Source: Rheinheimera pleomorphica
GTDB lineage: Bacteria > Pseudomonadota > Gammaproteobacteria > Enterobacterales > Alteromonadaceae
DNA: 64,000 bases
Direction: 5' to 3'
Assembly: GCF_011634895.1 (NCBI RefSeq)
Contig: NZ_SIRR01000012.1
Span: 248,001 to 312,000 of the forward strand
Below the pieces are notes generated by a model. The model saw nothing but the letters and a program-made list of their open reading frames with translations. It searched no databases and had not been told where the DNA came from. Positions 36,508 to 46,302 of the stretch are shown in pieces (the first letter of the stretch is position 1; each line of letters starts with the position of its first letter). The position numbers and the translations under genes are program-made.

Positions 36508-38580
36508 CTACAACCAGACCGAGATACTGTGCGGATTTTGCAGATATTGCGCCAGTGGCTTTGTCTGGTGTTTCAACATACCTTTGGCCACACTGGTATC
36601 GAATAACGGCTGCCAGGCGCGTTGCGGCAAGGAAAGGTCCAGGGCATGCGCGCCGGCATTAAACACAAACAGTAAGCTGGCTTTGCTGGCTTTATTACGG
36701 ATCTGAAAAATACAAGCCGCACGTTCAGGGTCGTGCCAGTCATGCTGTTGCTTTTCACTGCCATCGGGCAAAAACCAGCTTATCTGATGTTTATCACCGT
36801 GTAGCTGATAGTTGTCATCTAACAAAGACAATTGCTGCAGACAGCTGTATTTACGCCGCAGCATCAGCATCTGGCGGACAAAGTTAAGAAAATCCTCTTC
36901 ATCGCTGTCCAGATGCCAGTCCAGCCAGCTAATGTCGTTGTCCTGGCAGTAGGCATTGTTATTACCACGCTGGCTGTGGCTTAGTTCATCACCGCCAAGC
37001 CAATGGATCATGCCCTGACTAAGCAGCAGTGTTGCGACCAGATTACGTTTGTGCAAATAGCGGTTTGCCAGCACGATAGCGTCTTTTGTTGGCCCTTCCA
37101 CACCATGATTGCAGCTTAAATTATGGCCATGGCCGTCGCGGTTTTCCTCGCCGTTAAGCCAGTTATGTTTGTCCTGGTAGCTGACCAGGTCGTGCAAGGT
37201 AAAGCCATCATGATAAGTTAAATAGTTAACACTGCAGCATGCCGGTTTATGGTGTTTCTGAAAAATGTCGCGCGAGCCGAGCAACCGGGTGGTAAATTCC
37301 GGCAGCACGCCTTTATCGCCACGCCAGAACGCGCGAAAAGTATCACGGCATTTATCATTTAGCTCTGACCAGTGTGCAGGAAATTGGCCCAGCTGATAGC
37401 CCATAGGGCCAACATCCCAGGGTTCGGCGATTAATTTGGCTTGAGACAACACCGGATCCTGGGCGATGATTTGAAAAAACGCGGCATAAGGGTTAAAGCG
37501 CTTGTGCTCGCGTGCCAGCGTGGTGGCTAAATCGAAGCGAAAACCGTCTACCTGCATCTCGGTTAGCCAGTAACGCAGCGCATCCATCACCAGTTTTTGC
37601 ACCATAGGATTTGCCAGATTCAGCGTATTACCGCAACCGGTATAATTACTGGCCTGGCTAAAATCGGTAATGTCAGCGTGGCTTTCAAACAGATAATAGT
37701 GTTTATTGGCCAGGCCGCGAAAGCTAAGCAAGGGCCCGTCCTCGCCAGCTTCGGCGGTGTGGTTAAATACCACATCTAAAATTACCTCGATGCCAGCCTG
37801 ATGATAAGTGCGAACCAGGGTTTTAAACTCGGTAACGGCATCCTGCAGCTGATAACGTGGCTCAGGGGCAAAAAAACTCACCGGGTTATAGCCCCAGTAA
37901 TTGGTCAACTGCAGTTTAGTTAACCTGGGCTCCGCCATAAACGCCGCCACCGGCAGCAATTGTAGACTGGTAATGCCAAGTTGCTGCAAGTGCTTAATCA
38001 CAGCCGGATGGCACAAGCCCAGATAGGTGCCGCGTAATGCTTCCGGCACATCCGGGTGCAGCATCGTCATGCCTTTAACATGGGCTTCGTAGATCACGGT
38101 TTTTTCCCGCGGCACTTGCGGTTTGGTTACACCCTGCCAGTCAAATTCGCTTTGCCTGAGTACACCTTTGGCCAGCATATAATGGCTTTTAGCGGCATAA
38201 AGCCGCGCATTAAAGCCTAAGCTGCGGTTTAATTGCTTTACGTAGGGGTCAAGCAGAATGCGCTCAGCGTCAAACATCAGGCCGTGCTCCGGCTTATCTG
38301 GCCCACTCGCTTTTAACGCATACAAACTTCCCTCAGCAATACCTGATACCTGCAAGTGCCAGATATCACCGGTACGGCCTGAAAACGCCAGCTCACCGAG
38401 CAGTTCTTCGGTATCCGGCTGATACAGACATAAGGTTAGCGCGCTGGCGTCGGGTGCAAATACGGCAAAGTTCCATACCTGCTCCACGCTGTCTGCCACC
38501 GGCTCAGAGCGCAAACACGTTGCGCCCAGTGGTGCAGCGCTACCCACCGACATCGTTAATAGGGGGATATGGTAGCTCAT
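36508..38580 (-). CDS. glgX: Glycogen debranching enzyme GlgX
   Basis: GlgX is an isoamylase-type GH13 enzyme that removes alpha-1,6 branches from phosphorylase-trimmed glycogen. The product is 690 residues. An N-terminal CBM48-like domain is followed by the barrel with VILDVVFNHTAE, the nucleophile in VDGFRFDLATTLAR, the acid in AKLIAEPWDVG and TYHDGFTLHDLVSY. It is last in malQ-glgB-glgX, 36 bases after glgB. Confidence 0.95.
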   Translation of the reverse strand: MSYHIPLLTMSVGSAAPLGATCLRSEPVADSVEQVWNFAVFAPDASALTLCLYQPDTEELLGELAFSGRTGDIWHLQVSGIAEGSLYALKASGPDKPEHGLMFDAERILLDPYVKQLNRSLGFNARLYAAKSHYMLAKGVLRQSEFDWQGVTKPQVPREKTVIYEAHVKGMTMLHPDVPEALRGTYLGLCHPAVIKHLQQLGITSLQLLPVAAFMAEPRLTKLQLTNYWGYNPVSFFAPEPRYQLQDAVTEFKTLVRTYHQAGIEVILDVVFNHTAEAGEDGPLLSFRGLANKHYYLFESHADITDFSQASNYTGCGNTLNLANPMVQKLVMDALRYWLTEMQVDGFRFDLATTLAREHKRFNPYAAFFQIIAQDPVLSQAKLIAEPWDVGPMGYQLGQFPAHWSELNDKCRDTFRAFWRGDKGVLPEFTTRLLGSRDIFQKHHKPACCSVNYLTYHDGFTLHDLVSYQDKHNWLNGEENRDGHGHNLSCNHGVEGPTKDAIVLANRYLHKRNLVATLLLSQGMIHWLGGDELSHSQRGNNNAYCQDNDISWLDWHLDSDEEDFLNFVRQMLMLRRKYSCLQQLSLLDDNYQLHGDKHQISWFLPDGSEKQQHDWHDPERAACIFQIRNKASKASLLFVFNAGAHALDLSLPQRAWQPLFDTSVAKGMLKHQTKPLAQYLQNPHSISVWL

Positions 38581-38616
38581 CGTCTGACACTTCTCTGTTA
38601 TATCAGGTGGCAGGCA

Positions 38617-40809
38617 TTAAGCTGCCTGGCGTTTTTTACGTAAATACAAGGTCGCCAACGGTGGCAGCTGCAAACAAAGGTGCTGCGCCAACCCGTGATA
38701 CTGGCCGCTAATGCTGTGAAGTGGCCCGCCAACGGCATAATTACTGCCCCAGTAGTATTCACTGTCAGTGTTCAGAATAACCTCATACTCTCCACTGTGC
38801 TCTACGCCGAGTAAAAAATTATTGCGCGGTAACGGCGTAAAGTTACACACCACATAAATGGCATCCCCGTTGGCGTCGCGGCGCAAAAAGCTCAGGGTGC
38901 TGTTATCCGCATCCTGATGGTCAAGCCAGCGAAAGCCGTCCTGGGCGTAATCCAGCTGATATAACGGTGCACAGCGCCGGTAGGTATGGTTTAAATCACG
39001 TAATAACTGTTGCATGCCACGGTGTTTGTCATAATCAAGCAAATGCCAGTCCAGGCTTTGCATATGGCTCCACTCACGGCCCTGAGCAAACTCATTGCCC
39101 ATAAAATTCAGTTTTTTACCCGGATGGGCAAACATAAACGCATAATAAGCACGCAAATTGGCCGCTTGCTGCCATTCATCGCCGGGCATTTTATTCAGCA
39201 AGCTGCCTTTGCCATGCACCACTTCATCGTGTGACAGCGGCAAAATAAAGTTTTCGTTGTAAGCATACACCATCGAAAACGTCAGATCGTTATGATGATA
39301 ACGCCGGTAAGCCGGGTCTTTGCTGATATAACGCAAGCTGTCGTTCATCCAGCCCATATTCCATTTGAAGCCAAAACCCAGGCCGCCCATATCTACCGGC
39401 CGTGACACCATCGGAAAAGACGTCGACTCTTCGGCGATGGTCATAGCATTTGGAAACTTAGCGTACACCTCGGTATTAAACCAGCGGAAAAAGCTGATGG
39501 CTTCATAGTTATGGTTGCCACCATCAACATTGGGGATCCACTCGCCTTCGTTACGTGAATAATCCCAGTACAACATTGACGCCACCGCATCTACACGCAA
39601 GCCGTCAATATGAAAATGCTCCAGCCAATACAGCGCACTGGCCACCAGAAACTGGCGTACATAGTCTTTACCATAGTCATAAATGCAGGAATTCCAGTCC
39701 GGGTGCCAGCCACGGCGCGGATCTTCGTACTCGTATAAATGCGAGCCATCAAAGCGGGCTAAGCCGTGACCGTCTTCCGGAAAGTGCGCCGGTACCCAAT
39801 CCAGAATAACGCCAATACCGGCCTGGTGGCAGGCATCAACAAAGTATTTAAAGTCGTCCGGGTTGCCAAAGCGCGAGGTTGGTGCAAACAACCCCAGTGG
39901 TTGATAGCCCCAGGAGCCATCAAACGGGTGTTCCATTACCGGCAGTAATTCAATATGGGTATAGCCCATGTCCAGCACATAAGGAATAAGCTCATCTGCC
40001 AGAGCACGGTAACTGAGTGGCTGATTATCCGCGCTGCGCCGCCAGCTGCCAGCTTGTAGCTCATAAATGCTCATCGGGCTGCTAAGCGGATCGGCTACCG
40101 GGCGATTACGCCAGGCGCTATCCTGCCACTGGTAGTGGTTGTGGTCATATACTAAAGAGGCATGCGACGGATACTGTTCAGCATAAAACGCCATCGGATC
40201 GGCTTTATGCGGCAATAAATGACCATTTTTATCTTTAATTTCATATTTATAGCGCACGCCTGCAGCCACTTGGGGTATCACCAACACCCAGTGACCACAG
40301 TGGGTGCGCTGCATTGGGTGTACCCGTCCATCCCAGCTGTTCATATCACCGATGACACTGACGCTGCTGGCATTGGGTGCATAAACCGCAAACCGGGTAG
40401 CATTTATCGTGTTGCCGCCATGCTCAACGGCGATTAACTGCGCCCCCAGCTGCCGATACAGGTTTTCTGGCTGATTGGCCACATAGTGCACCGCATAATA
40501 GGCTTCATCCGTAAACTGATAAGGGTCCAGCAACGGGTACTGATAACTGCCCGCCGTGACGTTAAGGATATAGGCTTCTGCTTTGCGTTTTTTCGGTAAT
40601 ACCAGCTCAAATACGCCGGGGAAATCCGTATTGGCGTTAAGCTCGCCGAGCGTTTTGCCGGTTTTCGCGGCTACCGCGCTTACTGCAGTGGCATGGGGCA
40701 AATACACCCGCAGCACTAACCCCACTGTGCTGTCTGGCTTTAATGGTTGCCAGCCTAATACTGAAAATGGTTCGGCACACTGTACCTGTTGCAATAGCGC
40801 TAAACTCAT
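38617..40809 (-). CDS. glgB: 1,4-alpha-glucan branching enzyme
   Basis: GlgB creates alpha-1,6 branches in glycogen. The ATG at 40809 gives 730 residues (728 in E. coli) and has AAGGGA at the right distance. An upstream start at 40869 would add 20 residues. The protein has the N1 and CBM48 domains (RFAVYAPNASSVSVIGDMNSWDG). The GH13 barrel follows with the nucleophile in IDGLRVDAVASMLYWDY, the acid in MTIAEESTSFP and LSHDEVVHGKGSL. Confidence 0.96.
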   Translation of the reverse strand: MSLALLQQVQCAEPFSVLGWQPLKPDSTVGLVLRVYLPHATAVSAVAAKTGKTLGELNANTDFPGVFELVLPKKRKAEAYILNVTAGSYQYPLLDPYQFTDEAYYAVHYVANQPENLYRQLGAQLIAVEHGGNTINATRFAVYAPNASSVSVIGDMNSWDGRVHPMQRTHCGHWVLVIPQVAAGVRYKYEIKDKNGHLLPHKADPMAFYAEQYPSHASLVYDHNHYQWQDSAWRNRPVADPLSSPMSIYELQAGSWRRSADNQPLSYRALADELIPYVLDMGYTHIELLPVMEHPFDGSWGYQPLGLFAPTSRFGNPDDFKYFVDACHQAGIGVILDWVPAHFPEDGHGLARFDGSHLYEYEDPRRGWHPDWNSCIYDYGKDYVRQFLVASALYWLEHFHIDGLRVDAVASMLYWDYSRNEGEWIPNVDGGNHNYEAISFFRWFNTEVYAKFPNAMTIAEESTSFPMVSRPVDMGGLGFGFKWNMGWMNDSLRYISKDPAYRRYHHNDLTFSMVYAYNENFILPLSHDEVVHGKGSLLNKMPGDEWQQAANLRAYYAFMFAHPGKKLNFMGNEFAQGREWSHMQSLDWHLLDYDKHRGMQQLLRDLNHTYRRCAPLYQLDYAQDGFRWLDHQDADNSTLSFLRRDANGDAIYVVCNFTPLPRNNFLLGVEHSGEYEVILNTDSEYYWGSNYAVGGPLHSISGQYHGLAQHLCLQLPPLATLYLRKKRQAA

Positions 40810-40926
40810 TATGTGTCCCTTTAGGTTATGTACTACTGTGTCATCGTTGTACGTTATCTCAGACGTCAAGCCTTGGCGTCAGTCTGTATCAGCATCAGCC
40901 TGTTTGGCGATGGCGTATTGCGCCAA

Positions 40927-43110
40927 TCATCCGGCCGCCTTGCTGCGCTGCTGACTAATATCAGTAAATAGCTGCTTTATCACCGGATCCTGACTCCACT
41001 GCTCCAGCGGCTGGCTAAGCTTGCGCCGCCAGTTAGGGTACTCGTCGCTGGTGCCGGGAATATTCACCGGCTGACTCATTTCCAACGCATCTTCCAGTTG
41101 TAAACACAGTAACTGGCTCTGCCCAGCAGCCAGATGACGTTGCATGGCAAAATTCAGTGTGCGGTCCATGCCAAGATGCTCTGCACTTCGGCTATACTCG
41201 CCCGGCAGCACCTGGTGGCCGTGCAACGAATCCAGAATACGTTGTTTGTTGCGATGACGCTGCTGATACAGCTGCTGCAACTGGGCATCGTCTTTATATA
41301 AACCAAGCGTTTGGCCCAGACGTAAATCTTCGCAATGCCAAAAACCGATTAACGTAGGCAAATCGTGTGTTGTCAGCGTTGCCATTGCCTGCATTGGGTA
41401 ATGTGCAGGTGAGATATAACCACCATCAGCCGCGGTTTCAAAAAAGAACACCCGGTACGAATACACTCCGTAGTCGCTTAACAGCTCGCGAATGCCATCG
41501 GGCACGGTGCCTAAATCTTCACCGATAATCACCGCCTGCTGGCGTTGGCTTTCTAGTGCTAAAATACCGAGTAAATCCAAAATCGGGTAATACACATAGC
41601 CGCCACCCGCAGCATTTTCAGCCGTTTTCGGCACCCACCACAGCCGCAATAACGCCATTACATGGTCAATCCGCAGCGCGCCGGCATCTTGCATATTGGC
41701 GCGCAACAGCTCAATAAACGGCTGATAAGCTTGTTTGTACAGTTGATACGGATACATAGGTGGCAAGCCCCAATTCTGACCGGCCGGGCCCAGTGGGTCC
41801 GGCGGCGCACCTATGCTGGCATCGCGGCAGTATAAGTCGGGGTTAGCCCAAATTTCCGTTGACGCTTCACTTACGCCAACCGCCAGATCGCGATACAAGC
41901 CAAGTAACATTCCCTCATCCTTTGCCACCTGCTGTGCACTGGCTAACTGTTGCTGGGCAATAAACTGCAGATAACAGTAAAAATCCAGCTCTGCTTTATG
42001 CTGCTTCGCAAACTGCTTTACTGCTGTCGATGCCGGATCACGGTACTCGTCTGGCCACACCGGCCAGCCCCAATGCCTTTGGTCCTGCTGAGACAAATGC
42101 ATATGCAAGGCGTCATACAGCGCCAGCTGTTGCAGACTGTCACCACCTTGCTGCTTAAATTCCTTAAACGCTTTATTTAGCGCCCCACCGCTGCGTTGTT
42201 CAGTAAACCATTGGTACAGGCTTCTCATTACCGGCAGCTTTAACTGCATCACACCGCTGTAATCAACATAGTCTTTCGAGCGCTGCGCTGCCAGTTGCTG
42301 CATAAAAGCCGGCGCGTTCACCAAACTTTGTGTGCGGCTGCAATCGTTAAACCCTGGCATGGCGGTTACATCAATATAACTGATATTCAGCCAGCGTCTG
42401 GAGGACGGACTGTAGGGGCTGGCACTGTCTGGCATCGCCGGATAAAGCGCATGAATAGGGTTTAAGCCGACAAAATCGGCGCCCACTGCCGCTAAATAAC
42501 GCAGTGTATGGCTAAGATCAGTAAAATCGCCAATGCCCCAATTGCGTGCTGAACGCAGAGCATAAAGCTGTAGCGCTACCCCCCACTGCTTTTTTTGACT
42601 AAAAGCGTCAGGCTGATAACAGCGACCCGGTGTAATAATAAGCCGCTGACTACAACTGCCATCGGCCAGTTGCAGCTGATGATAACCGGCGGCTAAATGC
42701 ACCGGCAGCGGATGCTGATACTGATGATATTCAACCTCATCAAGCTGTACCACCTGCACCAGCTCGCCGTCTACCGGGGTCAGATTAAACTGCTGCGCTG
42801 TGCCATCTTCGCTGATAAGTGTCAGTGCCAGCGTAGTATTCGCCTGCGCCAGAGGCACCTGTAACAGCAAATGTTGCGGTTGGGCCGCATCTTGTACCGA
42901 CACCGTCGGCAACAGCTGTTGCCAGTACTCCAGTTGCCGTTGCAGTAACTGCCGCCTGGCGCTTTCATCATCGTTAATATCGAACCCCTGTGCTGCCAGC
43001 AACTGCAATTGATGTTGTTCACTGACATGGCCGGGCTTGCCCCAGGCATCATTAAATTCAGTTTCTATGCCACAAAATGCGATCAATTCGGCCCTTAAGC
43101 TGGCGTCCAT
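40927..43110 (-). CDS. malQ: 4-alpha-glucanotransferase (amylomaltase)
   Basis: MalQ transfers alpha-1,4-glucan segments between maltodextrins. It is a GH77 enzyme. The product is 727 residues, the long form with an N-terminal extension as in E. coli (694). The catalytic region contains ALRIDHVMALLRLWWVP (nucleophile Asp), VIIGEDLGTVPDGIRELL (acid) and TLTTHDLPTLIGFW. AAGGA precedes the ATG. It heads the glycogen group, with a 117-base gap to glgB containing a short hairpin (GACGTCAAG / CTTGGCGTC with one wobble pair). Confidence 0.95.
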   Translation of the reverse strand: MDASLRAELIAFCGIETEFNDAWGKPGHVSEQHQLQLLAAQGFDINDDESARRQLLQRQLEYWQQLLPTVSVQDAAQPQHLLLQVPLAQANTTLALTLISEDGTAQQFNLTPVDGELVQVVQLDEVEYHQYQHPLPVHLAAGYHQLQLADGSCSQRLIITPGRCYQPDAFSQKKQWGVALQLYALRSARNWGIGDFTDLSHTLRYLAAVGADFVGLNPIHALYPAMPDSASPYSPSSRRWLNISYIDVTAMPGFNDCSRTQSLVNAPAFMQQLAAQRSKDYVDYSGVMQLKLPVMRSLYQWFTEQRSGGALNKAFKEFKQQGGDSLQQLALYDALHMHLSQQDQRHWGWPVWPDEYRDPASTAVKQFAKQHKAELDFYCYLQFIAQQQLASAQQVAKDEGMLLGLYRDLAVGVSEASTEIWANPDLYCRDASIGAPPDPLGPAGQNWGLPPMYPYQLYKQAYQPFIELLRANMQDAGALRIDHVMALLRLWWVPKTAENAAGGGYVYYPILDLLGILALESQRQQAVIIGEDLGTVPDGIRELLSDYGVYSYRVFFFETAADGGYISPAHYPMQAMATLTTHDLPTLIGFWHCEDLRLGQTLGLYKDDAQLQQLYQQRHRNKQRILDSLHGHQVLPGEYSRSAEHLGMDRTLNFAMQRHLAAGQSQLLCLQLEDALEMSQPVNIPGTSDEYPNWRRKLSQPLEQWSQDPVIKQLFTDISQQRSKAAG

Positions 43111-43184
43111 CGGAAATCCTTAGTCTTGTCAGTTGGCTAACGCCCATTCTAGGCGGCATTGGCGCTAATGTCATTGTTCATTTA

Positions 43185-43199
43185 TGTCATTTAATTACA
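43185..43199. promoter_or_regulatory. HexR-like operator 1 before gap
   Basis: TGTCATTTAATTACA matches 13 of 15 bases of the HexR palindrome TGTAATTAAATTACA. HexR is the repressor/activator of sugar-phosphate genes in gammaproteobacteria and controls gap genes in Shewanella. It lies about 110 bases before the gap ATG, upstream of the likely -35. Confidence 0.55.
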
Positions 43200-43247
43200 T
43201 TAAAAGTGGTTTTATGCCGTTTTTGACTTGAAAAAGCCGGCGAATAA

Positions 43248-43262
43248 TGTAATTTTACTACA
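43248..43262. promoter_or_regulatory. HexR-like operator 2 before gap
   Basis: TGTAATTTTACTACA matches 12 of 15 bases of the same palindrome. It lies about 45 bases before the gap ATG and overlaps the expected -10 position downstream of TTGACT (43223-43228). Confidence 0.5.
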
Positions 43263-43307
43263 TATATCTTGGTGCAGCTTCAATACAACAATTTTAACGG
43301 GGTAACT

Positions 43308-44318
43308 ATGACAATTCGCGTTGCAATTAACGGTTTTGGCCGTATCGGCCGTAATGTGTTGCGGGCTTTATATGAAAGCAGTAAAAACTACGATATTCAG
43401 GTCGTTGCTATTAACGATTTGGGCGATGCTGCCATTAACGCCCACCTGTTAAAGTACGATACGGCGCATGGTATCTTTGCGGCGAATGTTGAACACAGTG
43501 ACAAAGCCATTTTTGTTAACCAGGATGAAATTATCACCCTGAGCGAGCGTAATCCGGCAAACTTGCCCTGGCAGCAGCTGAAAATTGATGTGGTATTGGA
43601 ATGTACCGGCCTGTTTACCGACCGCAAATCGGCTGGCGCGCATTTGGACGCCGGCGCGAAAAAAGTGATTATTTCGGCACCGGCTAAAGATGTTGATGCG
43701 ACTATTGTTTACGGCGTAAACCATCAGATCTTAACCGGACAGATGAACATTATTTCTAACGCGTCTTGCACCACTAACTGCCTGGCACCAATTGCCAAAC
43801 CGCTTAATGATGTGTTGGGTATTGAGTCTGGCCTGATGACCACTATTCATGCTTATACCAATGACCAGCGTTTAAGTGATGTATATCACACCGACGTGCG
43901 CCGCGCCCGTGCCGCTGCAATGTCGATGATCCCGACCAAAACCGGCGCAGCTGCCGCGGTTGGTCTAGTGGTACCTGAGCTGATGGGTAAATTTGATGGC
44001 CTGGCAGTACGCGTACCTACGCTGAACGTATCTCTGGTCGATTTAACCTTTATTGCTGGCCGTAACACTTCTATTGATGAAATAAACGACATTATCCGCA
44101 AAGCCGCCGGCTCGGATGTCATGGCAGATGTGTTGGCAGTAAACGATTTGCCACTGGTATCCGTCGACTTTAACCACAACCCGAAATCGTCTATTTTTGA
44201 TGCCACCGAGACCCGCGTTAATGGGCGTTTGGTAAAAGTGATGAGCTGGTACGACAACGAATGGGGCTTTAGTAACCGCATGCTGGACAACACTGTCGAG
44301 CTTATGAAGCACGTTTAA
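43308..44318 (+). CDS. gap: Glyceraldehyde-3-phosphate dehydrogenase, type I
   Basis: This standard-length GAPDH has 336 residues from the ATG at 43308, which directly precedes [15 protein letters not shown]. An upstream in-frame start at 43269 would begin inside the promoter region. The active site is [12 protein letters not shown], with the catalytic Cys and the common second Cys. The C-terminal [14 protein letters not shown] is conserved. It converts glyceraldehyde-3-phosphate to 1,3-bisphosphoglycerate with NAD. Two HexR-like boxes precede it. The mutarotase gene follows after a terminator. Confidence 0.95.
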   Translation: MTIRVAINGFGRIGRNVLRALYESSKNYDIQVVAINDLGDAAINAHLLKYDTAHGIFAANVEHSDKAIFVNQDEIITLSERNPANLPWQQLKIDVVLECTGLFTDRKSAGAHLDAGAKKVIISAPAKDVDATIVYGVNHQILTGQMNIISNASCTTNCLAPIAKPLNDVLGIESGLMTTIHAYTNDQRLSDVYHTDVRRARAAAMSMIPTKTGAAAAVGLVVPELMGKFDGLAVRVPTLNVSLVDLTFIAGRNTSIDEINDIIRKAAGSDVMADVLAVNDLPLVSVDFNHNPKSSIFDATETRVNGRLVKVMSWYDNEWGFSNRMLDNTVELMKHV

Positions 44319-44332
44319 GCCATTGCAACCTG

Positions 44333-44365
44333 AAACAGCCAGCTTTATGCTGGCTGTTTTGTTTT
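44333..44365 (+). terminator. Intrinsic terminator after gap
   Basis: An 11-bp stem AAACAGCCAGC / GCTGGCTGTTT with a 5-base loop is followed by TTTTGTTTT-type sequence. It is a classic terminator. Confidence 0.9.
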
Positions 44366-44530
44366 AGCATACTTTGGCTGTAACACTGCAGAGCAGGAAA
44401 TTCTTTCTTCACCGCCTTCAACAGCACATCCCTGTGCTGTCTCAGCCTGCGCGGCATCCATGCCGCTGTTACGAAAGAACACCTGCTCCACAGTTATCGA
44501 GATCAGAGTTATCGCCCGGAGCACAACACA

Positions 44531-45370
44531 TTGAAAACGGCAATTAATCAACTCACCGGCTTTGCCCATTTAACCGACCTGCCCTGTATTAGCCTGCAAT
44601 ATGGTGCGGCCACTGCAGTTATCTCATTGTACGGCGCTCAGCTGTTATCTTATAAGCCCAGCGCTGAGCGTGAGGTGCTGTGGTTATCCCCCAAAGCCGG
44701 CTGGCATAATGGCCAGGCTATTCGGGGCGGCATACCAATTTGCTGGCCCTGGTTTGGCCCTGCATCTACGCCGTTTAACCCGGATAATAAGGCTTTACCT
44801 AATCACGGACTGGTGCGAAATCGTTTATGGCAACTGGCCCAGCAACATAGCAGCCCGAACGGCGTCAGTGTCTGCCTGCAGTTGGAACTTAATGATGTGC
44901 CGCACTACCGTGGCACTGTGCTGGTAAAACTGGCGGTTAATTTAAGCGATAGCCTGAGTGTACAGCTAAGTTGCAACAGCCCGATGCCTCAGCAGGGCGC
45001 ATTACACAGCTATTTTAACATTGGTGACATAGGCTCGGTATTGATCCGCCCGCTGCCGGCGCAATATCAGGATAAAGTGTCAGCTAAAACGGCGGTTGAA
45101 CCACAGCTAAGTACAGGCGTTTGCACTGAGGTAGATCGCATCTACTCTAATAGTGCCGCCCAGTTACGACTGGATGCGCAAACCGGTGCTGTAGCGATAC
45201 ACCAGGCCGGGCATGATGCAACAATAGTATGGAACCCCTGGCAAGAAAAAAGCAGCCGCACGGCAGATCTGACGCCAGACGGCTACCAGCGTTTTGTCTG
45301 TGTTGAAAGCGCCAGACTGCATACCGACAGTGCTACGTTATCGTTGCAACAACAGCTTAAGGCAGTTTAA
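44531..45370 (+). CDS. yeaD: Glucose-6-phosphate 1-epimerase (D-hexose-6-phosphate mutarotase)
   Basis: YeaD-type enzymes interconvert alpha and beta glucose-6-phosphate. The product is 279 residues from a TTG start with GGAG 9 bases upstream. VLWLSPKAGWHNGQAIRGGIPICWPWFG (begin about residue 49) is the family signature region, followed by NHGLVRNRLWQL and the late VWNPWQEKS. The position after gap mirrors E. coli gapA-yeaD. Confidence 0.92.
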   Translation: MKTAINQLTGFAHLTDLPCISLQYGAATAVISLYGAQLLSYKPSAEREVLWLSPKAGWHNGQAIRGGIPICWPWFGPASTPFNPDNKALPNHGLVRNRLWQLAQQHSSPNGVSVCLQLELNDVPHYRGTVLVKLAVNLSDSLSVQLSCNSPMPQQGALHSYFNIGDIGSVLIRPLPAQYQDKVSAKTAVEPQLSTGVCTEVDRIYSNSAAQLRLDAQTGAVAIHQAGHDATIVWNPWQEKSSRTADLTPDGYQRFVCVESARLHTDSATLSLQQQLKAV

Positions 45371-45561
45371 AACTCGTTACCTTTTAAAAACTGCTTTAAA
45401 TCCTGCTGCGGGTAGCCGAGCTGCCCCAGCAGTTGTGGCACTTCATCCATTGGCATGAACACATTCTCAAAGTGTTCAACTATGCCATAGAGATCAACAC
45501 CCTGCTCTTTCATGCGTTGCGCTGTCGCCAGATGAATATTACGTACAAACTCACTGGTCAT
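45367..45561 (-). CDS. Small hypothetical protein, 64 residues
   Basis: The product is an acidic, helix-rich 64-residue protein (VDLYGIVEHFENVFMPMDEVPQ...). GGAG lies 9 bases before the ATG. The stop overlaps the end of yeaD by 4 bases on the opposite strand. No family is recognised. The amino acid make-up looks like a real protein rather than a shadow frame. Confidence 0.55.
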   Translation of the reverse strand: MTSEFVRNIHLATAQRMKEQGVDLYGIVEHFENVFMPMDEVPQLLGQLGYPQQDLKQFLKGNEF

Positions 45562-45635
45562 CTGCTTTGCTCCACCTTAATTTCACCGCCCGATAGTGGC
45601 TACTTTTTAAGCAAACCTCAAGCAAAAAATAAGCT

Positions 45636-46025
45636 TTAACGCCAGCTCGAATAAAACTGTTGTTTTACCGTGCGTTTTTCTCCGTCAACAAACTCCAGTT
45701 CAAGCTGCAGTTGCCATTGCATTTTCGGATCGCTACACGCACCGAGCAAAAACTCAGCCTGCCATACTTCACCCTGCTGTGTGAACCGTAGCGGCACCCG
45801 GCCCATATACATTGATACGCCTGTCAGCTCGGCGCTGACTTTCGCTAAGCCAATTGCGCTTAGCTGTAACTGCAGCGGGGTTTCAACCGGGGCCGACGCC
45901 GGGCTCAGTTGTAACATAATGTTGTTATCCTTCAGCAGCGTAAGGCTGGCAGGCGGTGCGACCGCTGCTGGCTGACACCCTCCAAGGCTGAATAACACAA
46001 CGAACAACAGATAAAAAAGTGGCAT
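45636..46025 (-). CDS. Lipoprotein with YtkA/FixH-like domain
   Basis: The ATG at 46025 gives 129 residues with a lipoprotein signal ending FSLGGC. A TTG at 46085 in frame would add 20 residues before the signal and is less likely. The mature part has an Ig-like pattern around GVSMYMGRVPLRF and WQAEFLLGACSDPKMQWQLQLEL, which resembles YtkA/FixH-type domains. It is divergent from ccoN. A role in oxidase assembly or copper handling is inferred from position only. Confidence 0.6.
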   Translation of the reverse strand: MPLFYLLFVVLFSLGGCQPAAVAPPASLTLLKDNNIMLQLSPASAPVETPLQLQLSAIGLAKVSAELTGVSMYMGRVPLRFTQQGEVWQAEFLLGACSDPKMQWQLQLELEFVDGEKRTVKQQFYSSWR

Positions 46026-46122
46026 ACGTAGCGGCTTAAAACAGAAAAGAGCCTTATTGTACTTGGTTTTTATGAAAAGCTTCAAACAACGGCTACACTT
46101 GGTTATTTAGTGAGCAATGACT

Positions 46123-46136
46123 TTGTTCTAAATCAT
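46123..46136. promoter_or_regulatory. FNR-like box before ccoN
   Basis: TTGTTCTAAATCAT fits 8 of the 10 fixed bases of the FNR box TTGAT-N4-ATCAA. A possible -10 TATCTT lies at 46155-46160, which puts the box near -38, close to the usual class II position. An fnr gene lies 7 kb downstream in the same cluster. Confidence 0.5.
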
Positions 46137-46302
46137 AAAACGGGCTGTTTTACCTATCTTTTCAGGGGTAAAACCCTTAAGATGCAGCCCCAAATTGGTA
46201 GACAAAATATTGCTTACATCGGGTGTTTTATCTACCTATAACAAGAATGGCTGCGCAAACAGCCAGTGTCAGTAACCAGCAAAAACTGCAGCGGAACTCA
46301 AC

